Shown here: one piece after another, positions 15,654-24,185 of the stretch | Position numbering within the stretch: the stretch's first letter is position 1 | How the letters are laid out: the number at the start of each line of letters is the position of its first letter | Source: DATAFF01 sp036265615 | GTDB taxonomy: Bacteria; Pseudomonadota; Alphaproteobacteria; Rhizobiales; Aestuariivirgaceae | Assembly: GCA_036265615.1 (NCBI GenBank) | Contig: DATAOT010000111.1 | Location: 1-31,464 of the forward strand | Length of the DNA stretch: 31,464 nt | Direction of reading: 5' to 3' | Program-made: the position numbers and the translations under genes | Notes under the pieces: model-generated | Databases searched by the model: none | What the model was told of the DNA's origin: nothing | Seen by the model: only the letters and a program-made list of their open reading frames with translations

Positions 15654-17189
15654 TTATTGATGCTCGATCAGGCGCATCAGGAGCGCCACCTCGCGGGCCA
15701 GGCGGTCGTCGGACTGCATCAATTCCTCGATCTTGCGCACGGCATGAAGCACGGTTGAGTGGTCGCGCCCGCCAAAGCGGCGCCCGATTTCCGGCAAGGA
15801 GCGCGACGTCAGCTTCTTGGCGAGATACATCCCGACCTGGCGCGGGCGCACGATCGACTGGGCGCGCCGCGGCGACAGCAGGTCGGCGCGGGCCACGTTG
15901 TAGTGGCGCCCCACCACCTTCAGGATGTCGTCGATACGGACACGGGCGGGCTCTGCCGCCTGGGCGAGATCGCGCAGCGCCAGGGCGGCGAGCTCGATGG
16001 TCATGGGCGCGCGGGTCAGCTCGTGGCGCGCGATGACGCGGTTGAGCGCACCTTCGAGCTCGCGGCCGCCGCCGGTGATGCGGTTGGCGATGAACTCGAC
16101 GACGTCGTCGCCGAGCTGGAGCGAGCTGTCCTTGCGCCGGGCATCGCTCAAGCGGGTTTTCAGAATGTCGCGGCGCAGTTCGAGCTCCGGCCCCTCGATG
16201 TCGACCACGAGGCCGCCGGCCAGACGCGAGCGCATGCGCTGGTCGATGCTTTCGAGCTGGGCTGGCGGCACGTCGGCGGCGACGATCACCTGGCGCTTGG
16301 AGTCAACCAGCGAATTGAAGGTGTGGTAGAACTCCTGCTGCATCGACTTGCCCTGCAGGAACTGCAGGTCGTCGATGATCAGCACGTCGACGCTCTGGAA
16401 GTAGTCCTTGAAGCTCAACACGTCGCGCGCCTTGAGGGCGGCGAGGAAGTGATACATGAAGCGCTCGGCGGTGATGAACACCACATTGCGCCCCGGGGCG
16501 CGCTGGCGCACGCGCCATGACACGGCGTTGAGCAGATGGGTCTTGCCGAGGCCGGCCGCCGAATGAATGAACAGCGGATTGAAATTGAGCGGCTGGCCGC
16601 TCGGCGCCTCGGCGATGCGCATGGCGGCGGCATGGGCCAGCGCGTTGGAGCGGCCGACCACGAAGGTCTCGAAAGTCAGCGAATGATCGAGCGGTGAACC
16701 ACGGTCGCCGCTCTTGTCGTTGCTGCGCTCGGAGCGGTCGCGATAGCTGCCGAAGCCCTGGTCCGACGAATCATGGCGATGGGCCATGTCACGCCCGGGA
16801 CCGCGACCGGCCGCGGCGAAGGAGGCTTGAGGCCGTTCCTGCGGCAGGGCGCGTATCGGCAGGCCGCGGGTGCGAACCTGGACGCAGAGCGCGGTGATCT
16901 GGCCAAGCTCGGCCTCGCAGGCATGCGCCAGCGTGTCGGAATAATGGGTGACGATCCAGTTGCGCAGGAAGCGCGTCGGCAGCGACACCACCAGCCGCCC
17001 GTCCTGAAACTGCTCGATGTCCATGCGGGCAAACCAGCTCGAATAAAGATCTTCCCCGAGGCTCGAGCGCAATCGTTGAGCGATGCGCTCCCACTGGGCG
17101 GTGAAATCGACCGGTGCAGTTCGGACCGCCGCCGCGGCGGCCGAACCGTCGCGTTGCACCGCCTCGTTCTGGAAATAGACGCCATCCAT
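15654..17189 (-). CDS. dnaA: Chromosomal replication initiator protein DnaA
   Basis: Initiator ATPase that binds and opens the replication origin; 511 residues with this start. Domain I is recognised by SSLGEDLYSSWFARMD and FLRNWI; a charged linker follows. The AAA+ domain has Walker A GLGKTH (213-218), Walker B LIIDD (about 270-274) and the arginine-rich sensor region RMRSRLAGGLVV. Domain IV carries GRDHSTVLHAVRKIEEL (about 474-490), the DnaA-box recognition motif. The ATG at 17189 has GGGAGA 8 bases upstream; ATGs at 17210 (also with GGAG) and 17243 are in-frame alternatives. The P-loop is preceded by HSAA rather than the more common GGVG-like residues. First gene of the minus-strand replication cluster. 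Confidence 0.96.
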   Translation of the reverse strand: MDGVYFQNEAVQRDGSAAAAAVRTAPVDFTAQWERIAQRLRSSLGEDLYSSWFARMDIEQFQDGRLVVSLPTRFLRNWIVTHYSDTLAHACEAELGQITALCVQVRTRGLPIRALPQERPQASFAAAGRGPGRDMAHRHDSSDQGFGSYRDRSERSNDKSGDRGSPLDHSLTFETFVVGRSNALAHAAAMRIAEAPSGQPLNFNPLFIHSAAGLGKTHLLNAVSWRVRQRAPGRNVVFITAERFMYHFLAALKARDVLSFKDYFQSVDVLIIDDLQFLQGKSMQQEFYHTFNSLVDSKRQVIVAADVPPAQLESIDQRMRSRLAGGLVVDIEGPELELRRDILKTRLSDARRKDSSLQLGDDVVEFIANRITGGGRELEGALNRVIARHELTRAPMTIELAALALRDLAQAAEPARVRIDDILKVVGRHYNVARADLLSPRRAQSIVRPRQVGMYLAKKLTSRSLPEIGRRFGGRDHSTVLHAVRKIEELMQSDDRLAREVALLMRLIEHQ

Positions 17190-17999
17190 TTTTGTTGTCT
17201 CCCGTCCCATAAGAGCTCCGAGTTTTCGGTGTGCGACCGGCAAGGCGCCGGACTGCCCGACTCAAGCTCACAGACACCCCCGCACGACCCTTGGAGCGCT
17301 ACTGCCTCCAAGCGTACTTCGCCCCCGCCCCGTGCCCCGCAGGAGACGCTTGCCCCGACTCGAGCAGCGATGAGGACAAGACTGCCCATCACCGCGCACG
17401 AGCGCAGTGCAACGAGTTACGCCGAACCAACCAGGAACTCGCCCGGCTTGTTGATGCTATGTTGTGATTGCGCGGTCGCTTGAGCGGATACCCAAGGAAG
17501 CCCCGATCCGCCTGCTACACTGACCCACGCTGTACGCCAAACGCCCCGTTACCCGTGCAGACATCATTTTGCCGTCTCGTGATGCTGCTTGTCGTTTTGG
17601 CATCGCCTCTGCGGTCGATGCCCTCAGACCTTACACAGGCGCTTCGTAGGGCACAACAGTCTCGCCGCAGTTCATCCGTATACTGAGCTTTCTTCCGTTG
17701 CAGAAAATCCCCAGCGGTCTGAGGCCGCGAAGCCAAGCCGTTGAAGCGCCAACACGATTTCATGAAGGCGAATGCGACGGATGGCGCAACCGTTAGACGA
17801 TTATGGAAGAGTGATGGAAAAGCCTTGTCGGCGATCGGCAAGGGCCACGGTCAGGGTTTGGACAGGTCGGCGCCAACCCTCTGAATTTTGGAAAGATTTT
17901 TTGCCAGTTTTTGACGCCGGCACGATCTGGGCAAGAACAAGCCCGCTCATGTTCGGAGGGAGCGGGCCTCAAAGGCTGTTACTAACCGGTGAGACGTCG
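17190..17999. other. 810-bp non-coding region between dnaA and rpsT
   Basis: No open frame here looks like a real gene; the best candidates (minus 17515-17841, plus 17772-18014) have no recognisable family, codon bias or ribosome-binding site. The region should contain the dnaA promoter and leader. I found no match to the DnaA-box consensus TTATCCACA on either strand. Two GANTC sites (17259-17263, 17357-17361), possible CcrM methylation targets, lie 70 and 168 bp upstream of dnaA. A T-rich stretch lies at about 17883-17912, and the rpsT terminator at 17941-17967. A role as replication origin is not supported by visible motifs. Confidence 0.6.
17941..17967 (-). terminator. Rho-independent terminator of rpsT
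   Basis: On the minus strand a perfect 8-bp stem GCCCGCTC / GAGCGGGC with an 11-base loop is followed directly by TTGTTCTTG. It lies 32 bp beyond the rpsT stop codon, the expected place for the end of this short, highly expressed transcript. Confidence 0.75.
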
Positions 18000-18266
18000 T
18001 CACGAGGTCATTGATTTGACACGTTTGCTGAGCCGCGACACCTTGCGCGCGGCGGCATTCTTGTGAAGCACCTTCTTGCGCGCACCGCGCATCAGCTCGG
18101 GCTGAGCATCCTCGAGTGCGGCGCGGGCGGCCGCCTGATCGCCCGCGGCAATTGCCTCCTCGACCTTGCGGACGTAGCTGCGCACCCGGCTGCGGCGCGC
18201 CTTGTTGACCTCGGTCCGCCGCACCGCCTGGCGAGCGGCTTTCTTTGCCGATCTCGTATTCGCCAT
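18000..18266 (-). CDS. rpsT: 30S ribosomal protein S20
   Basis: Small-subunit primary 16S rRNA-binding protein, 88 residues, very basic. The sequence starts MANTRSAKKAARQAVRRTEVNKARRS and contains the family hallmark KNAAARKVSRLSKRVK near the C-terminus. A longer frame begins at 18317, but those 17 extra residues are not part of the family and overlap the promoter, so the ATG at 18266 after TGAGGAT is used. It has its own promoter and terminator, hence is a monocistronic unit next to dnaA, as is common in Hyphomicrobiales. Confidence 0.97.
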   Translation of the reverse strand: MANTRSAKKAARQAVRRTEVNKARRSRVRSYVRKVEEAIAAGDQAAARAALEDAQPELMRGARKKVLHKNAAARKVSRLSKRVKSMTS

Positions 18267-18296
18267 ATCCTCAGACTTTCCTTTTCGGGTGGCGGG

Positions 18297-18325
18297 CTTA
18301 TATCCGAGGCCCCACACAGCGTCAA
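18297..18325 (-). promoter_or_regulatory. Sigma-70-type promoter of rpsT
   Basis: On the minus strand TTGACG (18325-18320) and TATAAG (18302-18297) are separated by exactly 17 bases. Transcription would begin near 18290, giving a leader of about 24 bases before the rpsT start codon. This is the clearest housekeeping promoter in the window. Confidence 0.75.
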
Positions 18326-18340
18326 CCGGCGGCGACCCCG

Positions 18341-19114
18341 TCAGCCATGGGTGAAACGAGCCGGCCGCTTGGCGAGGAAGGCAGCCATGCCTTCCTTCTG
18401 ATCGGCGGTTGCGAACATCGACTGGAACAGCCGCCGCTCGAACCGGAGGCCTTCGGCGAGAGCCCCCTCAAAGGATCGGTTGACCGCTTCCTTGGCCATC
18501 ATCACCGCCGGACGGGAGAGGCCGGCGATGCGGTTGGCGACGGCCATCGCCTCGGTCATCAGCTCGGCCGCCGGCACCACCCGCGACACGAGGCCCGAGC
18601 GCTCGGCTTCCGCTGCGTCCATCATGCGGCCGGTGAGGACGAGATCCATCGCCTTGGCCTTGCCGACAGCACGGGTGAGCCGCTGGGTGCCGCCGGCACC
18701 CGGCATCACCCCGAGCTGGATCTCCGGCTGGCCGAAGCGGGCCGTGTCGGCGGCAATGATGAGATCGCAGATCATCGCCAGCTCGCAGCCGCCGCCAAGC
18801 GCATAGCCAGCAACGGCGGCAATCACCGGTTTTCTGAGATTGGCGATCTTCTCCCAGTCGGTGAGGAAATCGTTCACATAGGTCGAGGGATAGGTCTTGT
18901 CCTGCATCTCCTTGATGTCGGCGCCGGCCGCGAAGGCCTTTTCATTGCCGGTCACCACCATGGCACCGATCGCCGGGTCGGCATCGAAGGCCTGCAGCGC
19001 TGCCGAAAGCTCGGCAATCACGCGCGTGCTCAAGGCATTGAGAACCGTCGGGCGGTTCAGCGTCACCAGGCCCACCGCATCGCGCGTTTCGACAATGATG
19101 GTTTCGCAAGTCAT
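18341..19114 (-). CDS. Enoyl-CoA hydratase
   Basis: Crotonase-fold enzyme of 257 residues that hydrates trans-2-enoyl-CoA in fatty-acid beta-oxidation or related degradation. The oxyanion-hole segments KAFAAGADIKEM (59-70) and GYALGGGCELAM (103-114) are present, and both catalytic glutamates of true hydratases are kept: E111 and E131 (FGQPEIQLGVMPGAGGTQRL). This favours a real hydratase over isomerase-type relatives. The ATG at 19114 has GGAGG 8 bases upstream; the frame continues to 19156 but would overlap mutM. It follows mutM by 20 bp on the same strand, so the two may be co-transcribed. Confidence 0.93.
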   Translation of the reverse strand: MTCETIIVETRDAVGLVTLNRPTVLNALSTRVIAELSAALQAFDADPAIGAMVVTGNEKAFAAGADIKEMQDKTYPSTYVNDFLTDWEKIANLRKPVIAAVAGYALGGGCELAMICDLIIAADTARFGQPEIQLGVMPGAGGTQRLTRAVGKAKAMDLVLTGRMMDAAEAERSGLVSRVVPAAELMTEAMAVANRIAGLSRPAVMMAKEAVNRSFEGALAEGLRFERRLFQSMFATADQKEGMAAFLAKRPARFTHG

Positions 19115-19134
19115 CCTGAAGTCCTCCGTTGAAC

Positions 19135-20034
19135 TCACCGCTGGCAGACGGCGCAATAGAATGTCGAGCGGCCGGCCTGGACGATCCGCCGGATCTTGCC
19201 GCGGCAGCCGGGTCGCGGGCAGGGCTTCCCCTCCCTGTCATAGACATCGAAACGGTGCTGGAAGGCGCCCGGACGTCCTTGCGCCGAGGCATAGTCGCGC
19301 AAGGTCGAGCCGCCCAAGGCAATGGCGTCATTCAGCACGCCGCGCACCACCCGGGCCAGCGCCTCGAGCCGCGCCTCGCTGAGGCGGCCGCGGGTCAGCG
19401 TCGCGGCGATCCGCTTGGGCGACAGGGCAGCCCGGTGCAGCGCCTCAGAGGCATAGATGTTGCCGAGCCCGGCCACCACCCGCTGATCGAGGAGGGCCGA
19501 TTTGAGCGGCGTCCTGCGCCTTGCAAGGACCGACCTCAGGTACTCGGCATTGAAGTCGTTGCCGAGGGGCTCGGGTCCCAGCGCACCGAGGAGCCGGTGG
19601 CTCGATGCAGCCGCGGTGTCGAGGATGTCCATCAGGCCGAAGCGGCGAGGATCGGTATAGACGATGCGGGTGCCGTCATCGAGCAGGAAGGTGACGTGAT
19701 CGTGGCCCGACGGTGCGGTGGCGGGACTTGCCGGGGCATCCTCGTCATCATAGTCGCCCAGGGTCAATGGCTGGCCATGCGGCGGGTGGATGGTGAAGCG
19801 TCCGCTCATGCCGAGATGCATGAGGAGGGTTTGGCCGCCCTCGAGCCCGACCAGCAGGTACTTCGCCCGCCGCCCGACATTCTCAACGCGCCGGCCGGCA
19901 AGCCGCCGGGCGAAGCCCCGAGGAAAGGGAACGCGAAGATCGGCCCGGTTCAGCCGGATTGTTTCGATCCGACGAGCGAGCATGGCGGTTTCGAGGCCCC
20001 GCCTCACGGTTTCAACCTCGGGCAGCTCAGGCAT
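19135..20034 (-). CDS. mutM: Formamidopyrimidine-DNA glycosylase
   Basis: Base-excision repair enzyme (299 residues) that removes 8-oxoguanine and formamidopyrimidines and cleaves the abasic site. The N-terminus MPELPEVETVRRGLE supplies the catalytic proline and glutamate directly after Met; K58 (RRAKYLL) is the conserved lysine. GNIYASEALHRAALSP (helix-two-turn-helix) and the C-terminal four-cysteine zinc finger (CPRPGC ... CAVC) are complete. The start is fixed by the need for an N-terminal proline; a longer frame to 20142 would block catalysis. A 30-odd-residue insertion (SPATAPSGHD region) lies after GDYDDEDAP. The gene is divergent from ubiE. Confidence 0.96.
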   Translation of the reverse strand: MPELPEVETVRRGLETAMLARRIETIRLNRADLRVPFPRGFARRLAGRRVENVGRRAKYLLVGLEGGQTLLMHLGMSGRFTIHPPHGQPLTLGDYDDEDAPASPATAPSGHDHVTFLLDDGTRIVYTDPRRFGLMDILDTAAASSHRLLGALGPEPLGNDFNAEYLRSVLARRRTPLKSALLDQRVVAGLGNIYASEALHRAALSPKRIAATLTRGRLSEARLEALARVVRGVLNDAIALGGSTLRDYASAQGRPGAFQHRFDVYDREGKPCPRPGCRGKIRRIVQAGRSTFYCAVCQR

Positions 20035-20085
20035 GGCGCCGTCATGGCAGGCCTTCGGCGCGCCATCCAGTGTTTTCTCGACAGA

Positions 20086-20114
20086 TTGGAATGTTAACCG
20101 CGCTCGTCTATGGT
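20086..20114 (+). promoter_or_regulatory. Possible sigma-70 promoter of ubiE
   Basis: TTGGAA (20086-20091) and TATGGT (20109-20114) are 17 bases apart, each matching the consensus at four of six positions. The start codon at 20124 would fall only a few bases after the predicted transcription start, so the mRNA would be nearly leaderless, in keeping with the absence of a visible ribosome-binding site. Confidence 0.35.
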
Positions 20115-20123
20115 CCCTCGCCG

Positions 20124-20894
20124 ATGGCTGACCGTCCGTCAAACCGGCGCATGGCGCCCTTCGGCGCCGCCGACGTCGAAGCGTCCTCGAAGCAGACCAT
20201 GGTGAACGAAGTGTTTGCCAAGGTGGCCTCGAAATACGACCAGATGAACGATCTCATGTCCTTCGGCCTGCACCGGCTGTGGAAGGACGACCTCGTAGCC
20301 ATGCTCAACCCGCCGCGGACCGCCAGGCCCTTCGAGGTTCTCGACCTTGCCGGCGGCACCGGCGATATCGCCTGGCGCATCCTCAGGGCGGGCGGGACGG
20401 GCGTGCGCGTCACCCTTGCCGACATCTCGCCGGCAATGCTGGCCGAGGGCCGGCGCCGGATTGCGGCGGAGAGGCTCGTGCGGCGCTGCCGCTTCGCGGT
20501 GACCAATGCCGAGGCGCTGGCGTTCCGCAGCGCGGCATTCGACGCGCTCACCATCGGCTTCGGCATCCGCAACGTCACCGACATCGGGCAGGCGCTGCGC
20601 GAGGCCTATCGGGTGCTGCGGCCCGGGGGACGGTTTCTCTGTCTCGAATTCTCGCGGGTGGACGTGCCGGTGATCGAGACCCTCTATGATCTCTATTCGC
20701 TGACCACGATCCCGGCGCTCGGCAAGATCGTCACCGGCGACGGCCAGCCCTATCGCTATCTCGTCGAGAGCATCAGGCGCTTTCCCGATGCGGCGAGCTT
20801 CGCCCGCAAGATGGAGGATGCCGGCTTCTCGCAAGTGTCGTTCCGGATTCTGAGCGCCGGCGTGGTGGCGATTCATTCCGGCTGGCGGACGTGA
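20124..20894 (+). CDS. ubiE: Ubiquinone/menaquinone biosynthesis C-methyltransferase
   Basis: SAM-dependent C-methyltransferase (256 residues) acting on the demethylated quinone ring late in ubiquinone synthesis. UbiE signatures are present: VASKYDQMNDLMSFGLHRLWK (34-54), SAM-binding EVLDLAGGTGDIAW (71-84), GFGIRNVTD (145-153) and the C-terminal YRYLVESIRRFPD. The ATG at 20124 (MADRPSNRR) gives the usual length; upstream ATGs at 20091 and 19959 are in frame, but the latter overlaps mutM. It leads a set with ubiB and coaBC. Confidence 0.95.
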   Translation: MADRPSNRRMAPFGAADVEASSKQTMVNEVFAKVASKYDQMNDLMSFGLHRLWKDDLVAMLNPPRTARPFEVLDLAGGTGDIAWRILRAGGTGVRVTLADISPAMLAEGRRRIAAERLVRRCRFAVTNAEALAFRSAAFDALTIGFGIRNVTDIGQALREAYRVLRPGGRFLCLEFSRVDVPVIETLYDLYSLTTIPALGKIVTGDGQPYRYLVESIRRFPDAASFARKMEDAGFSQVSFRILSAGVVAIHSGWRT

Positions 20895-20913
20895 CGCCGG
20901 CGGAGGGCGCACG

Positions 20914-22494
20914 ATGCTGACAACCGCGCGCGATCTCATGCGCCTCGCCGTCGCCGCCCGGGTGATCGCGCGCCATGACGGCTTCATCGAGCCGGAGCAG
21001 ATGGCGGAGCTGCCGCCACAGATCCGGTTCGCGCTCGGCTTTGCCAGGATGGGCAGGCCGCCGGTGCGGGCGGGGCAGGGCGGCCTCGCCGAGGCGCTGA
21101 GCGAACTCGGCCCGAGCTACATCAAGCTCGGACAGTTTCTGGCGACCCGGCCGGATCTCATCGGCGAGGCGCGGGCAGCGGACCTCAGAAGCCTGCAGGA
21201 CCGCATGGCACCGTTCGGCATGGACGAGGCGCGGGCCGAAATCGCCTCGCAGTTCGGCATGCCGGCGGAAACGCTGTTCGAGACCTTCGGGCCGCCGGTC
21301 GCCGCGGCATCGATCGCCCAGGTTCATCGGGCGAGCGTGCGCGATCCCGACGGGCGCCTTCGCCAGGTTGCGGTAAAGATCCTCAGGCCCGGCATCGAGC
21401 AGCGCTTCGCCACCGATCTGCGCGCCTTCTTCACCGCGGCGCGCCTTGCCGAGCGGCTGCACAAACCGATCCGGCGGCTGCGGCCGGTGGCGGCGGTCGC
21501 AACGCTCGAGCGCTCGGTTGCCATGGAGATGGACCTCCGGATGGAGGCGGCGGCGATGTCGGAAATGGCGGCCAACGGCGCCGCGGACCCGGGGTTTCGG
21601 GTCCCCGCGGTCGATTGGCAGCGGACGTCGCGGCGCGTGTTGACGAGCGAGTGGATCGACGGGATCGCGCTGTCGGACCGGGCGGGGCTGATCGAGGCCG
21701 GGGTCGATCTCGAGCTCCTCGGCAATCGCTTGATCGAGGTGTTCCTGCGGCATGCCATGCGCGACGGCTTCTTCCACGCCGACATGCATCCCGGCAACCT
21801 GTTCCTCGAACCGCAAGGCAATCTGGTGGCGGTCGACTTCGGGATCATGGGCCGGCTGTCGCCGAAAGACCGCCGGTTCCTTGCCGAGATCCTGTGGGGC
21901 TTCATCAGCCGCGACTACATGCGCATTGCCGCGGTGCACTTCGATGCCGGCTATGTGCCGCAAACGCAGGATCCGGCGGTGTTTGCGCAGGCGCTGCGGG
22001 CGATCGGCGAACCGATTCTCGACCGCACGGCCGAGGACATCTCGATGGCGCGGCTGCTGACGCAGCTGTTCGACGTGACGGCACAGTTCGACATGCCGAC
22101 CCAGCCACAGCTCCTGCTCCTGCAAAAGACCATGGTCGTGGTCGAGGGCGTGGCGCGGTCGTTCAATCCGCGGCTCAACATGTGGGCGGTGGCGACCCCC
22201 GTGGTGCGCGAATGGATGAACGAGGCGATGGGACCCGAGCGCAGGCTCGCCGAGGCGGCATCGGGGGCGGCAACGCTCGGGCGGCTCGCCGCCGATCTGC
22301 CGGAGGCTCTGGCGGATGCCCGGCGCACCGCCCGGCTCCTCAGCGACATGGCGCAGAGCGGCGGGCTCCGCCTCGACCAGACGACGCTCGAGGAGCTCGC
22401 CAAGGCGCAGGCGCGGCATTCGGCGGCGGGCCGGATCGTCCTGTGGATCGTTGCGCTGGCGCTCATCGTCATGGCTCTCGCACTCATCCGCTGA
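20914..22494 (+). CDS. ubiB: UbiB-family atypical kinase/ATPase for ubiquinone synthesis
   Basis: Member of the ABC1/ADCK/UbiB family (526 residues) that supports ubiquinone biosynthesis, probably through ATP-dependent handling of lipid intermediates. Family-specific features are YIKLGQFLATRPDL (KxGQ motif 71-74), the alanine-rich AAASIAQVHRA loop (130-140), VAVKI with the ATP-site lysine K155, DMHPGNLFLE (from D290) and VDFG (D308). The C-terminus has hydrophobic helices (IVLWIVALALIVMALALIR) that anchor it in the membrane. GGAGGG precedes the ATG and the gene follows ubiE by 19 bp. Confidence 0.94.
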   Translation: MLTTARDLMRLAVAARVIARHDGFIEPEQMAELPPQIRFALGFARMGRPPVRAGQGGLAEALSELGPSYIKLGQFLATRPDLIGEARAADLRSLQDRMAPFGMDEARAEIASQFGMPAETLFETFGPPVAAASIAQVHRASVRDPDGRLRQVAVKILRPGIEQRFATDLRAFFTAARLAERLHKPIRRLRPVAAVATLERSVAMEMDLRMEAAAMSEMAANGAADPGFRVPAVDWQRTSRRVLTSEWIDGIALSDRAGLIEAGVDLELLGNRLIEVFLRHAMRDGFFHADMHPGNLFLEPQGNLVAVDFGIMGRLSPKDRRFLAEILWGFISRDYMRIAAVHFDAGYVPQTQDPAVFAQALRAIGEPILDRTAEDISMARLLTQLFDVTAQFDMPTQPQLLLLQKTMVVVEGVARSFNPRLNMWAVATPVVREWMNEAMGPERRLAEAASGAATLGRLAADLPEALADARRTARLLSDMAQSGGLRLDQTTLEELAKAQARHSAAGRIVLWIVALALIVMALALIR

Positions 22495-22511
22495 ATTGGC
22501 GATAATCGGCC

Positions 22512-23729
22512 ATGATGGCAGGCAAAAGAATTCTCCTGATCATTGGCGGCGGGATTGCCGCCTACAAGAGCCTGGAATTGATCCGGCGCCTGACCGAGCG
22601 CGAGGTCGCGGTCAAGGTCATCCTCACCAGGGCGGGGGCGCAGTTCGTGGCGCCGTTGGCTGTGGCGAGCCTGTCGCGAAGCAAGGTCCATGACGACCTG
22701 TTCAGCCTGACTGACGAGGCCGAGATGGGGCATATCGAGCTGTCGCGCTCGGCCGATCTCCTGGTGGTCGCGCCGGCGACGGCCGATCTCATGGCAAAAA
22801 TGGCGACCGGGCAGGCCAATGATCTGGCGACCACGGCGCTGCTCGCCACCGACAAGCCGGTGCTGATCGCGCCAGCGATGAACGTTCGGATGTGGAATCA
22901 CCCGGCAACGCACCGCAATCTGGCGAGGCTCAAAAGCGATGGCGTCCTGGTGTGCGGGCCGGATGAGGGGCCGATGGCGTGCGGTGAATATGGACCTGGG
23001 CGGATGTCGGAAGTTGCCGATATCGTGGCCGCCGTCGAGGCGCATTTCACCCGCCAGGCTCAGGCGCAGACGCTTGCCGGCCGGCGGGTGCTGGTCACCG
23101 CCGGGCCGACCCATGAGCCCATCGATCCGGTGCGCTACATCGCCAATCGCTCGTCGGGCAAGCAGGGCTATGCGATAGCGGCCGCGGCGGCGGCGCTGGG
23201 TGCCGAGACCGTGCTGGTGTCCGGGCCGGTCGATCTGGCGCCGCCGGCGGGTGTCACGCTGGTCGGCGTCGAGACGGCGCTCGAGATGCTCAAGGCGGTC
23301 GAGGCGGCACTGCCGGTCGACATCGCGGTGTTCGCCGCAGCGGTGGCAGACTGGCGGGCCGCGGCAGCGCAGCCGCAGAAGATCAAGAAGCCGACGAGCG
23401 GGGAGGCGCCTTCCCTGCCGCTCGTCGAGAATCCCGACATCCTCAGGCAGGTGGCCTCGATGACGGCCGGGCGGCCCCGCCTCGTGGTCGGCTTTGCCGC
23501 CGAGACGGAGAATGTCGTCGCCAATGCCAAGGCCAAGCTGGCGCGCAAGGGCTGCGACCTGATCGTCGCCAATGACGTGAGCCCCGGCAGCGGTGTCATG
23601 GGCGGCGAGGAGAACCTCGTTCATCTGGTGACCGCGCAAGGCGTGGAGAGCTGGCCCGACCTGCCGAAGCGCGCGGTGGCGGCGCGGCTGATGGCGCGGC
23701 TCGCAGCAGAGCTGGGGGATGCGCGGTGA
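22512..23729 (+). CDS. coaBC: Bifunctional phosphopantothenoylcysteine decarboxylase / phosphopantothenate-cysteine ligase
   Basis: Two-domain coenzyme A biosynthesis enzyme of 405 residues. The N-terminal CoaC flavoprotein domain shows the catalytic H74 (GHIELS), the substrate-binding PAMNVRMW (121-128) and ACGEYGPGRM with C157. The C-terminal CoaB domain begins near 191 with VLVTAGPTHEPIDPVRYIANRSSG and includes the loop KIKKPTSG. Both activities appear intact. It lies 17 bp after ubiB. Its stop overlaps the next start as TGATG, so translation of dut is coupled. Confidence 0.95.
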   Translation: MMAGKRILLIIGGGIAAYKSLELIRRLTEREVAVKVILTRAGAQFVAPLAVASLSRSKVHDDLFSLTDEAEMGHIELSRSADLLVVAPATADLMAKMATGQANDLATTALLATDKPVLIAPAMNVRMWNHPATHRNLARLKSDGVLVCGPDEGPMACGEYGPGRMSEVADIVAAVEAHFTRQAQAQTLAGRRVLVTAGPTHEPIDPVRYIANRSSGKQGYAIAAAAAALGAETVLVSGPVDLAPPAGVTLVGVETALEMLKAVEAALPVDIAVFAAAVADWRAAAAQPQKIKKPTSGEAPSLPLVENPDILRQVASMTAGRPRLVVGFAAETENVVANAKAKLARKGCDLIVANDVSPGSGVMGGEENLVHLVTAQGVESWPDLPKRAVAARLMARLAAELGDAR

Positions 23730-24184
23730 TGCCCCTCAAGGTGCCGTTTCTGCGCCTGCCGCATGCAGGCGATCTCGAGGTCCCGGCCTATGCCACGGCA
23801 GGCGCCGCCGGGCTCGATCTTCGGGCGGCGCTCCCCGAGGGCGAGGCTCTCGTGCTGGCCCCGGGCGAGCGGGCGGCAGTGCCGACCGGCATCGCGCTGG
23901 CGCTGCCCGAAGGTCATGAGGGCCAGGTCCGGCCGCGCTCGGGGCTGGCGCTGCGCCACGGCGTCACCTGCCTCAATGCGCCGGGCACGATCGACAGCGA
24001 CTATCGCGGCGAGATCACGGTGATCCTGATCAATCTCGGACAGGTGCCGGTGGCGATCCGCCGTGGCGAGCGGATCGCCCAGCTGGTGATCCAGCCTTGC
24101 GTCAAGGCGGCGCTCGAGGAGATGCGCGAGCTGTCGCCGTCGCCGCGGGGCACGGGCGGCTTCGGCTCGTCGGGGATGACCTGA
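23729..24184 (+). CDS. dut: Deoxyuridine 5'-triphosphate nucleotidohydrolase
   Basis: Homotrimeric dUTPase (151 residues) that hydrolyses dUTP to dUMP and pyrophosphate, limiting uracil in DNA and feeding dTMP synthesis. All five motifs are seen: AGLDLRA (27-33), RPRSGLA (68-74), GTIDSDYRGEI (86-96, with the catalytic Asp region), RGERIAQLV (112-120) and the C-terminal P-loop-like GTGGFGSSG (141-149). The ATG at 23729 overlaps the coaBC stop by one base, with GGGGGA 9 bases upstream; GTG at 23726 is an equal alternative. Confidence 0.96.
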   Translation: MPLKVPFLRLPHAGDLEVPAYATAGAAGLDLRAALPEGEALVLAPGERAAVPTGIALALPEGHEGQVRPRSGLALRHGVTCLNAPGTIDSDYRGEITVILINLGQVPVAIRRGERIAQLVIQPCVKAALEEMRELSPSPRGTGGFGSSGMT

Positions 24185-24185
24185 C

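Noticed and set aside
17515..17841. 108-codon minus-strand frame between dnaA and rpsT
   Set aside because: No ribosome-binding site, family motif or codon bias; cannot be excluded but not supported.
17190..17999. Replication origin at dnaA
   Set aside because: No DnaA-box consensus was visible on either strand; left as an open region, not called as an origin.
17772..18014. 80-codon plus-strand frame before rpsT
   Set aside because: Runs through the rpsT terminator and into the rpsT 3' end on the opposite strand; no supporting signal.
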